DNA from: a virus
Direction: 5' to 3' (one strand)
DNA: 23,579 bases
Virus record (IMG/VR): IMGVR_UViG_3300034160_000208
Location: 1 to 23,579 of that record
Position numbers and translations under genes: made by a program. Below, in pieces: positions 1 to 8,108 of the stretch; the first letter of the stretch is position 1; the number at the start of each line of letters is the position of its first letter. The notes beneath the pieces are model-generated. The model did no database searches. It worked only from the letters and a program-made list of their open reading frames with translations, and was not told where the DNA came from.

Positions 1-576
1 TCATCCTCGCCCTCCAGCTCGGCTAAAAGCCGCAGCCATTTTTTTATCGTAATTATTGATCGCGTAACCTGGGCCGTTATAACCCTTGGCAAACGCAGGC
101 CAATCAAGCGCGCGCAGGGCCTTAACCAGCGCCGAATTAGCATTGATAAAACGTACAAAGGCCTCCAACTGCGCTACGTCACCGCTGTACATAGCGTTGA
201 TAAAGGATTGTAATGTAGTGTATTTCAGCGATTTCCAGTGATAACCCATTATCTGGAATGCCCCCCAACTGCATGACTGGAGTGCGCATTCGCGTTCGAT
301 GTTCGCTGCCCGTGCCAGGCGGTCATGCTCCGCCGCACCGCCGCTATAGCCACCCGCCGCGCGGTTAACCAGATCGGCAGGCAAGGCATCGATTTTGCTC
401 CCTTTCTCCAACAATAAACGACGGAACACATGGCGTTCGAACAGAATTTTTGGCCGGCCATCAGGCAGCATCCCCCGCCCCACACTTTCTACCTCAGCCA
501 CCGCCTGCACGGCGGCACAAGGAACTCCTAGCAGTGTTGCTGCCCGTTGATAATCCTGAGAGGTCAGATTACTCAT
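1..576 (-). CDS. Endolysin, N-acetylmuramidase (DUF3380/PF11860-type)
   Basis: This 191-aa protein should hydrolyse peptidoglycan in the periplasm at the end of particle production, once holins open the inner membrane. Residues about 18-190 match the N-acetylmuramidase family. An AVAEVES segment carries the likely catalytic Glu30, followed by DGRPKILFERH, a WGAFQIMG stretch and a C-terminal GYNGPGY. Length is that of a bare catalytic domain with no separate wall-binding domain. I start it at ATG 576 because GAGGA lies five bases upstream; an in-frame GTG at 588 has a poorer ribosome site. It overlaps the stop of the upstream 3TM holin by 8 bp, so the two are translationally coupled. It has no signal peptide, so it needs the holins. 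The stop codon is the first three bases of the window; spanin genes, if any, lie beyond. Confidence 0.88.
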   Translation of the reverse strand: MSNLTSQDYQRAATLLGVPCAAVQAVAEVESVGRGMLPDGRPKILFERHVFRRLLLEKGSKIDALPADLVNRAAGGYSGGAAEHDRLARAANIERECALQSCSWGAFQIMGYHWKSLKYTTLQSFINAMYSGDVAQLEAFVRFINANSALVKALRALDWPAFAKGYNGPGYAINNYDKKMAAAFSRAGGRG

Positions 577-874
577 GGCCGTCCTCACTTTTCTTAATCC
601 CAGAAAAACGGACTAATTGTTTGATGTTACCCTTAACCGAAAACACGCCAATACATAACGCAACGTTGAGCAGAGCTTCAGCGGGGTCCACCTCATCATA
701 TACGCCCAGGGCAAGGCGCAGCGCCACCGTGCCACTGGCAACAATGACGCAGAAAGCAAAAATAGCCGCACCGTAATCATGATTCTTTTTACCCCGACGG
801 AAGGCGAGTAGCCGTAGCGCAATCAAACTACAGGCTATTCCATTTATCACTAACAGCAGAGTATCAAGGCTCAT
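569..874 (-). CDS. 3-TM holin-type membrane protein (PF05449-like)
   Basis: This 101-aa protein has three hydrophobic segments at roughly residues 4-23, 35-57 and 66-82, with a basic loop (FRRGKK) after the first and a charged C-terminus. The pattern VDPAEALLNVALC followed by a KGN segment resembles the putative 3TM holin family. It probably acts in the inner membrane to release or help release the muramidase encoded next to it. It overlaps the stop of the 126-aa holin upstream by 11 bp and the endolysin start downstream by 8 bp, giving a tight three-gene lysis cassette. A role as antiholin rather than holin is possible, since two small membrane proteins sit side by side. Confidence 0.75.
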   Translation of the reverse strand: MSLDTLLLVINGIACSLIALRLLAFRRGKKNHDYGAAIFAFCVIVASGTVALRLALGVYDEVDPAEALLNVALCIGVFSVKGNIKQLVRFSGIKKSEDGHE

Positions 875-1244
875 TGTTATGCCCCCCTTTTTTGAGCAGA
901 TCGGGATCTGCAGCGCGCTTGGTTAACGCCATTAATAAGCGGACACTGACGGCCGAACTGACAATAGCACCAATCAGCTTGGTTACTGCCAGTTCACCCG
1001 GCAACGTAGTGGATAGTGCATTAGCAAAAAATTCGCTCGAGACCACACCGATCAAAAACGACACCACAAACAGCACGGTTCGGGTGATAAAAGGGTAATC
1101 TTTCGCGCTAATGACAAAGATCACCGAACCAATAAACGCACCAATCACCACATCGGCTGCCTCCGGCCCAGACAGCAGCCCAGCGATAGTCGCACCAGTG
1201 ACGATAGCGGTAGCCATTGCCGCACTTGAAATAGGTTCTGACAT
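864..1244 (-). CDS. Putative phage holin, 126 aa
   Basis: This small, very hydrophobic protein has four candidate membrane segments (about residues 8-25, 31-47, 53-71 and 87-107) and a charged, hydrophilic tail rich in Lys, Asp and Asn. It is the first gene of the lysis cassette, with a good ribosome site (GAGGAGAG) before ATG 1244. The size, segment count and position ahead of another holin-type protein and an endolysin fit a phage holin. I do not recognise an exact family. It starts only 17 bases after the T-tract of an intrinsic terminator, so its expression must depend on read-through or on a promoter upstream of that hairpin. Confidence 0.72.
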   Translation of the reverse strand: MSEPISSAAMATAIVTGATIAGLLSGPEAADVVIGAFIGSVIFVISAKDYPFITRTVLFVVSFLIGVVSSEFFANALSTTLPGELAVTKLIGAIVSSAVSVRLLMALTKRAADPDLLKKGGHNNEP

Positions 1245-1261
1245 AGACTCTCCTCAGAAAT

Positions 1262-1285
1262 AAAAAAGCCCCGCATTGCGGGGCT
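1262..1285 (-). terminator. Intrinsic terminator between fibre genes and lysis cassette
   Basis: On the minus strand an 8-bp GC-rich stem (AGCCCCGC / GCGGGGCT, loop of three) is followed directly by six T residues. It lies between the last fibre gene (stop at 1339) and the holin start (1244). It should stop leftward transcription before the lysis genes unless polymerase is antiterminated. Confidence 0.9.
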
Positions 1286-1338
1286 AGGTAGAGCAAATAA
1301 AGGGTTACTCGGCACAGCCCTTTTCGACGGAGTCGTCG

Positions 1339-3081
1339 TCAATATTCGGTTGCTGGCTGAATATCTGCCTGTGATGCCACTTCTGGTTCTGGATCCGCGC
1401 CATACACCTGCACGCGCAGATCCAGCCAGCGGCCTGCCGGGATATCGATCGGGTCGCCGTCGTTGTAACCAGTAACAATGTTTTGAGCGAAAGCAGGGGC
1501 AGATAAATTTGCCCGATGGAAGGTTTTGATCAGTAGATCGCCCGATTCATCAACTTCATAATCTACCCAAACCAGCGACAGCTTATTGCGATCGGTGGGT
1601 ATCTCAATACCACCGTCAATACCGCCCCATTCAGCATCAGAGTTAAATCCAAGCGTACCGCACACCCGGTAAACGCCCTCACTGATGCGCTCGGTGGTTA
1701 CACCTTGGCTTTCGATGTTGAGTTCACTGGCACCATCACCGAATAGTTTGACGATTGGAGAGGCTTTTTTAAGGAAGCCATTGGCATCTACCGTAGTGTT
1801 GTAATCGCCCCAGATACTATACGACGTCAAGGTACCTGATGCTCCAGATAGACCAGTCCGCAATTTTCCAGTCGCGCTGACGAAAACATATCCGACTGTT
1901 GGAGTACCATCCATCGGCAAAGACAGAACACCATATAACTGCTCTGCTGTTGGTTTATTTGCCGAGCTAGCTGTGATGCGGTAAATTTTGCCCACAGTCT
2001 GTCTTGTGTCATCCTGATGCTGCGGCCCGCTACCTATTCCATAATCACCAATCTTTATATAACGTGTATCATTTTTACTACGCGAGTCATAGACATCCCA
2101 TGCTGACCATGTAGATGACGTAGCACTGTAATTTCGTTGATAGTAATAATCGTTGATGCTGTATGGGTAGTATCGTTGCGTTACAAATGTATTACCGTTA
2201 GCACCGGCCACACCGGCTCTTGAGTCCAGAACAAGTAATGACCCAGATATAACAGCTGGATAATTACTTGCACCAGAAATATTAGAGTTCATACTTTGAT
2301 AATACGTACCCTCAGTTTTTATGGTATTCAAGTCAGATGTTCCCAACGGTGTTGCACGCGTTGCAACTTGAATATTGTTGGAATAAAGCGGACCGGGAAA
2401 GGTTACAGAACCATCGGCTTTGGCGCTAATAGAAGATGCTGTTCCATTCCAGCGAATAGTCATATTTCCGGTTGCTGTATCTGAAAATATCGCCCCTTTT
2501 TCCACGTCATTGACATCGCGGAATCTCAGCAACAGATTCGGCGTTGTGCTGGTAGCACGCATTTGCTGATCGCCGTTGGATGTGATGTTTTTCTTGAATT
2601 CAACGGCACTTGCTACCGTCTGCGTCGCCGTCGTGGTTTTATTCAACGTATCATTAATCGCCGCCGTCAACGCTGCCTGCGATTTCACCATCACCGTCGA
2701 ACCATCAGGCGCGGTCAGTTTGACATCCCCAGTGCCGCTGAGGATCTGCTGCCAACCATCCAGTTGGCTCTGCCACTGATTCACCAGCACCGACAGTTGC
2801 CGCGAGAAATCCGCCACGCTGCCCACCAGCGCGGTGACAATCGCATACTGCTGCCCCGTGGCGGCACTGCCGGTGTAGGCCGTTGCCAGGGTAATTTGCG
2901 TATCTGAGACCACGCGCTGAATCTCATACATCACCACCGTACCCGCACCGGGTACCAGCAGCATTTGACCAGGAGCCACACCGTAAACCGGGTTGTTCCA
3001 TTGTGTTCCCGTGCCGGTAATGGTTGCTGAATTTTGCGCAAGCGCTATCGTGCCTGTGCGATACCAAGCTGTAGAAGCCAT
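1339..3081 (-). CDS. Tail fibre / receptor-binding protein, 580 aa (copy 2)
   Basis: This is a receptor-binding type tail fibre. The first ~220 residues, starting MASTAWYRTG, are almost identical to those of the 677-aa fibre immediately upstream; they probably form the particle-attachment and shaft part. The middle region is unrelated to its paralogue, with runs such as YYPYSINDYYYQRNY, while the last ~150 residues (from NTTVDANGFLKKASP onward) are again similar in pattern but diverged. That is the expected layout for conserved anchor plus variable receptor domain. Start chosen at ATG 3081 with AAAGGAAA upstream. It is the last structural gene before the terminator. No assembly chaperone follows it. 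Confidence 0.82.
   Translation of the reverse strand: MASTAWYRTGTIALAQNSATITGTGTQWNNPVYGVAPGQMLLVPGAGTVVMYEIQRVVSDTQITLATAYTGSAATGQQYAIVTALVGSVADFSRQLSVLVNQWQSQLDGWQQILSGTGDVKLTAPDGSTVMVKSQAALTAAINDTLNKTTTATQTVASAVEFKKNITSNGDQQMRATSTTPNLLLRFRDVNDVEKGAIFSDTATGNMTIRWNGTASSISAKADGSVTFPGPLYSNNIQVATRATPLGTSDLNTIKTEGTYYQSMNSNISGASNYPAVISGSLLVLDSRAGVAGANGNTFVTQRYYPYSINDYYYQRNYSATSSTWSAWDVYDSRSKNDTRYIKIGDYGIGSGPQHQDDTRQTVGKIYRITASSANKPTAEQLYGVLSLPMDGTPTVGYVFVSATGKLRTGLSGASGTLTSYSIWGDYNTTVDANGFLKKASPIVKLFGDGASELNIESQGVTTERISEGVYRVCGTLGFNSDAEWGGIDGGIEIPTDRNKLSLVWVDYEVDESGDLLIKTFHRANLSAPAFAQNIVTGYNDGDPIDIPAGRWLDLRVQVYGADPEPEVASQADIQPATEY
2520..3081 (-). repeat. Direct repeat, copy B (5' end of 580-aa fibre gene)
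   Basis: About 560 bp nearly identical to 4689-5250, in the same orientation and exactly 2169 bp away. Differences are scattered single bases. It encodes the common N-terminal part of the two fibres; similarity falls off beyond the GGAATCTCAGC segment near 2520. Confidence 0.9.
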
Positions 3082-3216
3082 TGTTAATTTCCTTTGTGAT
3101 TATATTGCTGAAGATAAGAACGTTAGAAAAGAGTATTCAATGCGGCTATGGCTATGCATGCCTTACGTATTCTTCAAATATGCAGCCCTGCGGTTCCAGA
3201 GCAGATTAGCGGTTGT

Positions 3217-5250
3217 TTATTCGGCGTTATTATCGGTTGTAGATTCAGCATCAACCTCAGATTCAGGTTGTACCTCTTCTGGTTCGACGATCTCTGGTTC
3301 TGGCTGAGCTGGCATGCTTAAGCGCAGATCGATCCAACGCCCTTCGGGAATATCCATCGGCTCCCCGGCTACCACCATTGCGCTCTCTGGATCGAACCGG
3401 CGCTTGTGGGTGTACACCCTGATGGTGCCATCCTCATCCACTTCCGTGCTGGCAAACACCAGACGATTACCGTTGGTATCCTGTGGAATTTCAATCTGCC
3501 AGCCTTCGGTTGCCAGCCCCAAGGAGCCCGTAATCTGGTATATCCCAGTTGCTAGCCGTTGAGCGGAGACTCCTGCGGCTTCACCATTGACGGCACCAAC
3601 TCCGGCAAGCGTAAAGCCAGACAGGTAATCGGCAGCCATTTTTTCTGGATCATTGGATAGACGAATAATTGGGGAAGCCTTTTTAATAAAACCGTTGGAG
3701 TCTACAGTGGTGTTTCTATCAGTCCAAACTTCTGCCCAAGAACCTGTGATACCACTGGCAATGCGCCGAAATCCCAATCTGGCGGTAGCAGAGACATTAG
3801 ATGCTATTTGTAAACCAGAGGTACGAGCAGTATTTCCAAACACATTAAGAATGTGATTATCCTCTCCACCAAAAGAATCAGTCACTGTGTTTCTACTAAA
3901 GAATACTGGCCCATTAATCCTATAATCAGATGCTAATGTAATGCCCGTTACAGCAGGACGATAATCAGCACCTAGGCCATATGCCCCTATTTGGAGGTAG
4001 CGGGAATCATTCAGACTGCGGGATGCCATTACCTCCCATTCACTCCATGTTGCTATACTGGCATCGTAAATACGTTGGTAAAAAAATGAGCTACCTTTAT
4101 AGGGGTAATATTGCTGAGTAGCATACAACTCGCTGCCAATTGATGCTTTCGATTTCAGAACCCTTAAAACACCCGCCACGTTTGTTGGATAATGTCTACC
4201 TGCTGTTGCATTAGCATTAAGCGCCTGATAAAAGTCCCCCTCGTCAAATACAGTATCTAAATCAAGCGTACTTAGTGATATAGATTTAGTGGCTACCGGA
4301 GTAGATCCTATATACAGATTGTTTAATACTTTTGCGGTACCTGCTCTTGCATCCACAGAAAAAACTGGTTGCCCATAGTTCACATTAGATGCAAGATTAG
4401 TTGTTGCTGTAGAAACAACTGAGAAACCATTATTCGTCGCTATGCTCGCATTATTTGGATGGGCAAGATCTGCTCTGTCACCACCACGAAATATAAATGG
4501 AAGAGTACCAATATCAGGTACAGCACCTGTAGTCGTATAGGCGTTATTTAATACGAGGCCATTATACAGCGAGACAAATCCATCAGCCCGGAATGATGCC
4601 GTATTTACAGTCCCATTCCAGCGGATATTCATCACTCCCGTATCCGTCTGCGCATAAATAGCCCCCTTTTCGACATGATTAGCATCGAGGAATCTCAGCA
4701 AAAGATTTGGCGTTGTGCTATTAGCACGCATTTGCTGATCGCCGTTGGATGTGATGTTTTTCTTGAATTCAACTGTACTTGCTACCGTCTGTGTCGTAGC
4801 CGTAGTTTTACTCAACGTGTCATTTATCGCCGCCGTCAACGCCGCCTGCGATTTCACCATCACCGTCGAACCATCAGGCGCGGTCAGTTTGACATCCCCA
4901 GTACCGCTGAGGATCTGCTGCCAACCATCCAGTTGGCTCTGCCACTGGCTCACCAACACCGACAGTTGCCGCGAGAAATCCGCCACGCTGCCCACTAGGG
5001 CTGTGACAATCGCATACTGCTGCCCCGTGGCGGCACTGCCGGTATATGGCGTTGCCAGGGTGATTTGCGTATCTGAGACCACGCGCTGAATCTCATACAT
5101 CACCACCGTACCCGCACCGGGCACCAGCAGCATTTGGCCAGGAGCCACACCGTAAACCGGGCTGTTCCATTGTGTCCCTGTTCCGGTAACGGTGGCTGAA
5201 TTTTGCACAAGCGCTATCGTGCCTGTACGATACCAAGCTGTAGAAGCCAT
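3217..5250 (-). CDS. Tail fibre / receptor-binding protein, 677 aa (copy 1)
   Basis: This is the larger of two paralogous fibres. Residues 1 to about 220 are shared almost exactly with the 580-aa fibre downstream. Residues about 220-500 are unique, contain repeated aromatic stretches (QYYPYKGSSFFYQRIYD) and are more AT-rich than the flanking gene ends by eye. The C-terminal part (NTTVDSNGFIKKASP, then GVSAQRLATGIYQITGSLG) is a diverged version of the one in copy 2. The protein ends in an acidic Glu/Pro/Asp-rich tail. It starts 18 bp after the end of the 449-aa shaft gene, with AAAGGAAA before ATG 5250. Role inferred: target-cell recognition at the baseplate rim. Confidence 0.82.
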   Translation of the reverse strand: MASTAWYRTGTIALVQNSATVTGTGTQWNSPVYGVAPGQMLLVPGAGTVVMYEIQRVVSDTQITLATPYTGSAATGQQYAIVTALVGSVADFSRQLSVLVSQWQSQLDGWQQILSGTGDVKLTAPDGSTVMVKSQAALTAAINDTLSKTTATTQTVASTVEFKKNITSNGDQQMRANSTTPNLLLRFLDANHVEKGAIYAQTDTGVMNIRWNGTVNTASFRADGFVSLYNGLVLNNAYTTTGAVPDIGTLPFIFRGGDRADLAHPNNASIATNNGFSVVSTATTNLASNVNYGQPVFSVDARAGTAKVLNNLYIGSTPVATKSISLSTLDLDTVFDEGDFYQALNANATAGRHYPTNVAGVLRVLKSKASIGSELYATQQYYPYKGSSFFYQRIYDASIATWSEWEVMASRSLNDSRYLQIGAYGLGADYRPAVTGITLASDYRINGPVFFSRNTVTDSFGGEDNHILNVFGNTARTSGLQIASNVSATARLGFRRIASGITGSWAEVWTDRNTTVDSNGFIKKASPIIRLSNDPEKMAADYLSGFTLAGVGAVNGEAAGVSAQRLATGIYQITGSLGLATEGWQIEIPQDTNGNRLVFASTEVDEDGTIRVYTHKRRFDPESAMVVAGEPMDIPEGRWIDLRLSMPAQPEPEIVEPEEVQPESEVDAESTTDNNAE
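4689..5250 (-). repeat. Direct repeat, copy A (5' end of 677-aa fibre gene)
   Basis: Partner of 2520-3081. Homologous recombination between the copies would delete one fibre's variable part and fuse the shared N-terminus to the other C-terminus. Confidence 0.9.
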
Positions 5251-5268
5251 AGTGAATTTCCTTTTATT

Positions 5269-6618
5269 TTAATTGCTAGATTCAAATGCCGTTAACCGAG
5301 CATTGATGGTAGAGAGAGAAGAGGCTAATTGACGTAATGTGCTCAATACATTGGCATTGGCAATGCGTGCTTCAATGGCCGTGGTGGCAGCACGTTCCAC
5401 GCGATCGTCGATATTAGTGGTTAACGCGGCTTGCGCCGTATTAGCACTGGCCAATGCTTGAGATATCACCGTAATACTGTTGCTAAGTGCTGCATCTGCC
5501 GCATTCACATCCCCCCTCAAGGCTGATATCGATTGTGTTAATACGGCATCCGCAACAGCACGGTTTTTCGCTTCACCATCAATAGCGTTTGCTAACACCC
5601 CATTTTGGTTATCAAGCAATTCTAACTGGCCATCAAACTTACTATTTAGGGTTCGTTGCTGATTCTGAGTGGCATTTAACTTGCTATTGGTCACTACCAC
5701 GGCAGCAGAAACCGCATCAACCTGTTGTGTCAGTTGATCGATCTGTGACAATACGACCTTTTTATCGCCATCTGTCGTAGCAGTTAACTGGCTGATATTG
5801 AGATGTAAAATCTCATCAGCAGCAAGCCGCGAACTGCTTTCCGTTGCCAAAAACGCCAAGGCATCGTCAACACGCTGCGATAACGCGCTATCAGCTCCAA
5901 CACGCATAGCGGTTTCTGCTGCAAGTTGCGCAGACAGTTCACCGTTAATCCCGCGCTGTTGGCACTGAACAGCACTCAGCTTTGCTGCTGTCACCACTGC
6001 CGCAGCAGAAACGGCATCCACCTGCTGTGATACCTGCGTAATCATAGCCGCATTGTTGGCCACGGTGTCAGTCGCACGCTGAGCGGAATCTCGCGCACTG
6101 ATTTCTGATTTCAACGCCGCAGTAGCGGATACCTCAGCAGCGCTGGCGCTCTTAGCTGCATCATCACGACTCTTACCAGCAGATAATTCAGAATTTGCAG
6201 CTAGACTGGCACTGTGTGTCGCGTCCTGAGCAGATTGCGCGGCGGCCAGCTCAGAGATTTTCGAGTTATCTTCTGACTTTTGTGCCTGCTGTGCGGCGGC
6301 CCGTATCTCTGCCAACACAATCGGCCCAGTCAGTTCCGGGGCACTCTCCACCAGATAATCATTGAGCGTCCCCGATGGGCTACCATCAAGCAGCGTGATC
6401 ATCCCCAATACCACCCGTTGCCCGTTTTTATACACTACCGTGACCGTATATTCGCCTGGATAGAGTTCGAGTTTATATTCTCCCCCGGGCCCGGTAGTAA
6501 CACTGGCGGCAATCTGTAAAAACGTCTGGCGGGTGTTATGGCGGGAAGTAATAACCAGATTGGCACTGGGGATCGGAATCCCCTCAGGACTACGGTAGAT
6601 ACCTGATAGTGTGATCAT
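5269..6618 (-). CDS. Coiled-coil tail fibre shaft with phage_tail_N-type N-terminus, 449 aa
   Basis: Residues 1-100 resemble the N-terminal domain of lambda-type side tail fibres: a small beta fold beginning MITLSGIY, with TTGPGGEYKLELYPGEYTV and then SPSGTLNDYLVES. Residues about 105-449 are almost entirely Ala/Ser/Gln-rich predicted coiled coil. Two segments, about 194-232 and 294-332, repeat with a period of exactly 100 residues, each containing QQVDAVSAA. The protein ends in coiled coil without an obvious receptor-binding tip. It is followed after 18 bp by the 677-aa fibre, which suggests that it is a shaft or adaptor for separately encoded tips. It is preceded by a fibre assembly gene ending 9 bp upstream. 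Confidence 0.75.
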   Translation of the reverse strand: MITLSGIYRSPEGIPIPSANLVITSRHNTRQTFLQIAASVTTGPGGEYKLELYPGEYTVTVVYKNGQRVVLGMITLLDGSPSGTLNDYLVESAPELTGPIVLAEIRAAAQQAQKSEDNSKISELAAAQSAQDATHSASLAANSELSAGKSRDDAAKSASAAEVSATAALKSEISARDSAQRATDTVANNAAMITQVSQQVDAVSAAAVVTAAKLSAVQCQQRGINGELSAQLAAETAMRVGADSALSQRVDDALAFLATESSSRLAADEILHLNISQLTATTDGDKKVVLSQIDQLTQQVDAVSAAVVVTNSKLNATQNQQRTLNSKFDGQLELLDNQNGVLANAIDGEAKNRAVADAVLTQSISALRGDVNAADAALSNSITVISQALASANTAQAALTTNIDDRVERAATTAIEARIANANVLSTLRQLASSLSTINARLTAFESSN

Positions 6619-6627
6619 ATTCCCCCC

Positions 6628-7038
6628 TTAGGCTGGGATGTCGGGCCAGATAATATTGGGTGTAGACGTATCCACCGCACGCAGTTGCTGAATATAAAGC
6701 ACCCAAACCGTGAGAAATTCTTTATCCTGATCGCTGATAACACCCAGTTGTAATTCTGTCTGCCATACACTGATGGTATTTTGTGCCTGTGATAACAGGT
6801 AAGATCTTTTATTTTCTGCCGACTCTGGTGTTTCCAGTGATTGAGGAATTTCAATCCAAGTAGGCAGCCCCTGATAATCTGCACCGCGTATTTTTCCTGC
6901 TGGTGGCGTCTGGATATATTGATGGTAAATTTCTTCGCTAACATCAACTAAATCATCAGGCAGCGAACCCGCCGAGAGATAATCGCCAAGCATTGACACA
7001 GGATAAAAAGCCCCTGTTTTTTGACTAAATTTATACAT
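6628..7038 (-). CDS. Tail fibre assembly chaperone (caudo_TAP-type), 136 aa
   Basis: This small chaperone is of the family that helps trimerise and fold the fibre encoded just upstream. It starts MYKFSQKTGAFYP, the usual N-terminal signature, and ends in the family-typical QQLRAVD ... IIWPDIPA. I place the start at ATG 7038, two bases after the stop of the 350-aa fibre; an upstream in-frame ATG at 7062 lies inside that fibre and lacks the family N-terminus. It is diverged from the 196-aa chaperone (8109-8699) but the last ~50 residues follow the same pattern, so the fibre/chaperone pair is probably an old duplication. Confidence 0.85.
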   Translation of the reverse strand: MYKFSQKTGAFYPVSMLGDYLSAGSLPDDLVDVSEEIYHQYIQTPPAGKIRGADYQGLPTWIEIPQSLETPESAENKRSYLLSQAQNTISVWQTELQLGVISDQDKEFLTVWVLYIQQLRAVDTSTPNIIWPDIPA

Positions 7039-7040
7039 AA

Positions 7041-8093
7041 TTAATACCCCACAGCCATCCAATAAGCCTCACGTTCCCTTGCACCATGATACCAAGCGAA
7101 ACTTGTATTGCTTGCCATTAAATTGCTCGTTTGTGTATTCCAGGTCGTTTCATAACCCTGAGCGAAATTACGTAGAGTAAATGATACGGACAATATTCTA
7201 TTTGGCATGGCGATATGTAACCCCACCCAATCAGTACTACCATTAGAGTTATTAGTACCTGAGGCAAAACCACCTTGAAAAATCATCCCGCTGCTGAGAT
7301 CTTTATACCACCATGCATCTCCACTGACCGCTCGCTGAGTGGGGGGATTGTTTGGGCTATAAACCCGCTGCCCCTGCTCATAGAGCCCAGCACCAGTATC
7401 AATATTTCCTAATACTCTGCCGCCATGTATGCTTAAATAACGACTATCAGGAGGATTATTGGGGCTATAAACTCTCTGACCTTGCTCATAGAGTCCTGCA
7501 CTAGTATCAATACTTCCTAATACTCTGCCACCGTTGATACTTATATAACGGCTATCAGGAGGGTTATTTGGGCTATAGACCCTCTGCCCTTGCTCCAGAA
7601 CCTCTGTGCCAGTCGCAGTGTTTAAATTACCATTTCTATCAATTTCAAAATACTTTCCTGTGACATTAGAAGTCACTCTAACATATCCATCTGTTGGTGT
7701 TGAAACCGTACCCTGCACTTTACCGTTGGCATCTTTGATGGTGTATTTTGTTGCAGTGGCATTTGATTTAACCTCTAACCCCCCCGTCAGTATTCCGCCA
7801 GTCAATGGAAGATAACCTTTGTTAATAAATTGAGTGAGTGCATTCACTAAATTTATTTGTAAAGTCTTCGTATCCCCATTATCCAGTACATCTTGCTCAC
7901 TATTATCAGCAATAAACTGTGCTACTGCATTAGTAATGACGCTGGATTGCCGCAAAGCGGTATTAATCTCTTTGGATTTTGCCACTCCGGTATTAAACCC
8001 CGAACTTCTAGCACTTAGCGCCAACCATTCGTCTGAGCTTAATACATTCGCACCATTATTTACCCCAAAGGGTAGAAACTCATTTTTAGCCAT
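7041..8093 (-). CDS. Tail fibre with Gp53-like C-terminus, 350 aa
   Basis: The N-terminal ~85 residues (MAKNEFLPFG...) are clearly paralogous to the 225-aa collar-domain fibre at 8699-9376, so both probably dock on the same baseplate partner. A middle region carries three tandem 36-residue repeats built around EQGQRVYSPNNPP. The last ~95 residues, ending WMAVGY, resemble the Gp53-like tail fibre C-terminal domain. Start chosen at ATG 8093 because it gives the same MAKNEF start as the paralogue and has AAAAGGA upstream; ATG 8102 sits on that ribosome site. It is followed after 2 bp by its own assembly chaperone. Confidence 0.83.
   Translation of the reverse strand: MAKNEFLPFGVNNGANVLSSDEWLALSARSSGFNTGVAKSKEINTALRQSSVITNAVAQFIADNSEQDVLDNGDTKTLQINLVNALTQFINKGYLPLTGGILTGGLEVKSNATATKYTIKDANGKVQGTVSTPTDGYVRVTSNVTGKYFEIDRNGNLNTATGTEVLEQGQRVYSPNNPPDSRYISINGGRVLGSIDTSAGLYEQGQRVYSPNNPPDSRYLSIHGGRVLGNIDTGAGLYEQGQRVYSPNNPPTQRAVSGDAWWYKDLSSGMIFQGGFASGTNNSNGSTDWVGLHIAMPNRILSVSFTLRNFAQGYETTWNTQTSNLMASNTSFAWYHGAREREAYWMAVGY
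7341..7595 (-). repeat. Tandem 108-bp coding repeats in fibre gene
   Basis: Two full copies and a partial third, with unit starts at 7595, 7487 and 7379, each encode 36 residues starting EQGQRVYSPNNPP and containing GGRVLG.IDT.AGL. Copies differ by a few bases. The period is a whole number of codons, so copy-number change would keep the frame and alter shaft length. Confidence 0.85.
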
Positions 8094-8108
8094 AGGTAAC
8101 ATCCTTTT

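Noticed and set aside
3082-3216. Internal promoter before the 580-aa fibre gene
   Set aside because: A TATAAT-like -10 is present on the minus strand in this 135-bp gap, but no acceptable -35 lies at the right distance; the gap is otherwise featureless.
1339-5250. Diversity-generating retroelement or invertible fibre cassette
   Set aside because: The repeats are at the 5' (anchor) ends, in direct orientation, with scattered differences not confined to A positions, and no reverse transcriptase or site-specific recombinase is visible.
5784-5975. Alternative minus-strand frame inside the shaft gene
   Set aside because: Out-of-frame shadow of the coiled-coil gene with no start signal.
7341-7595. 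CRISPR-like array
   Set aside because: The 108-bp repeats are coding, in frame and contiguous without unique spacers.
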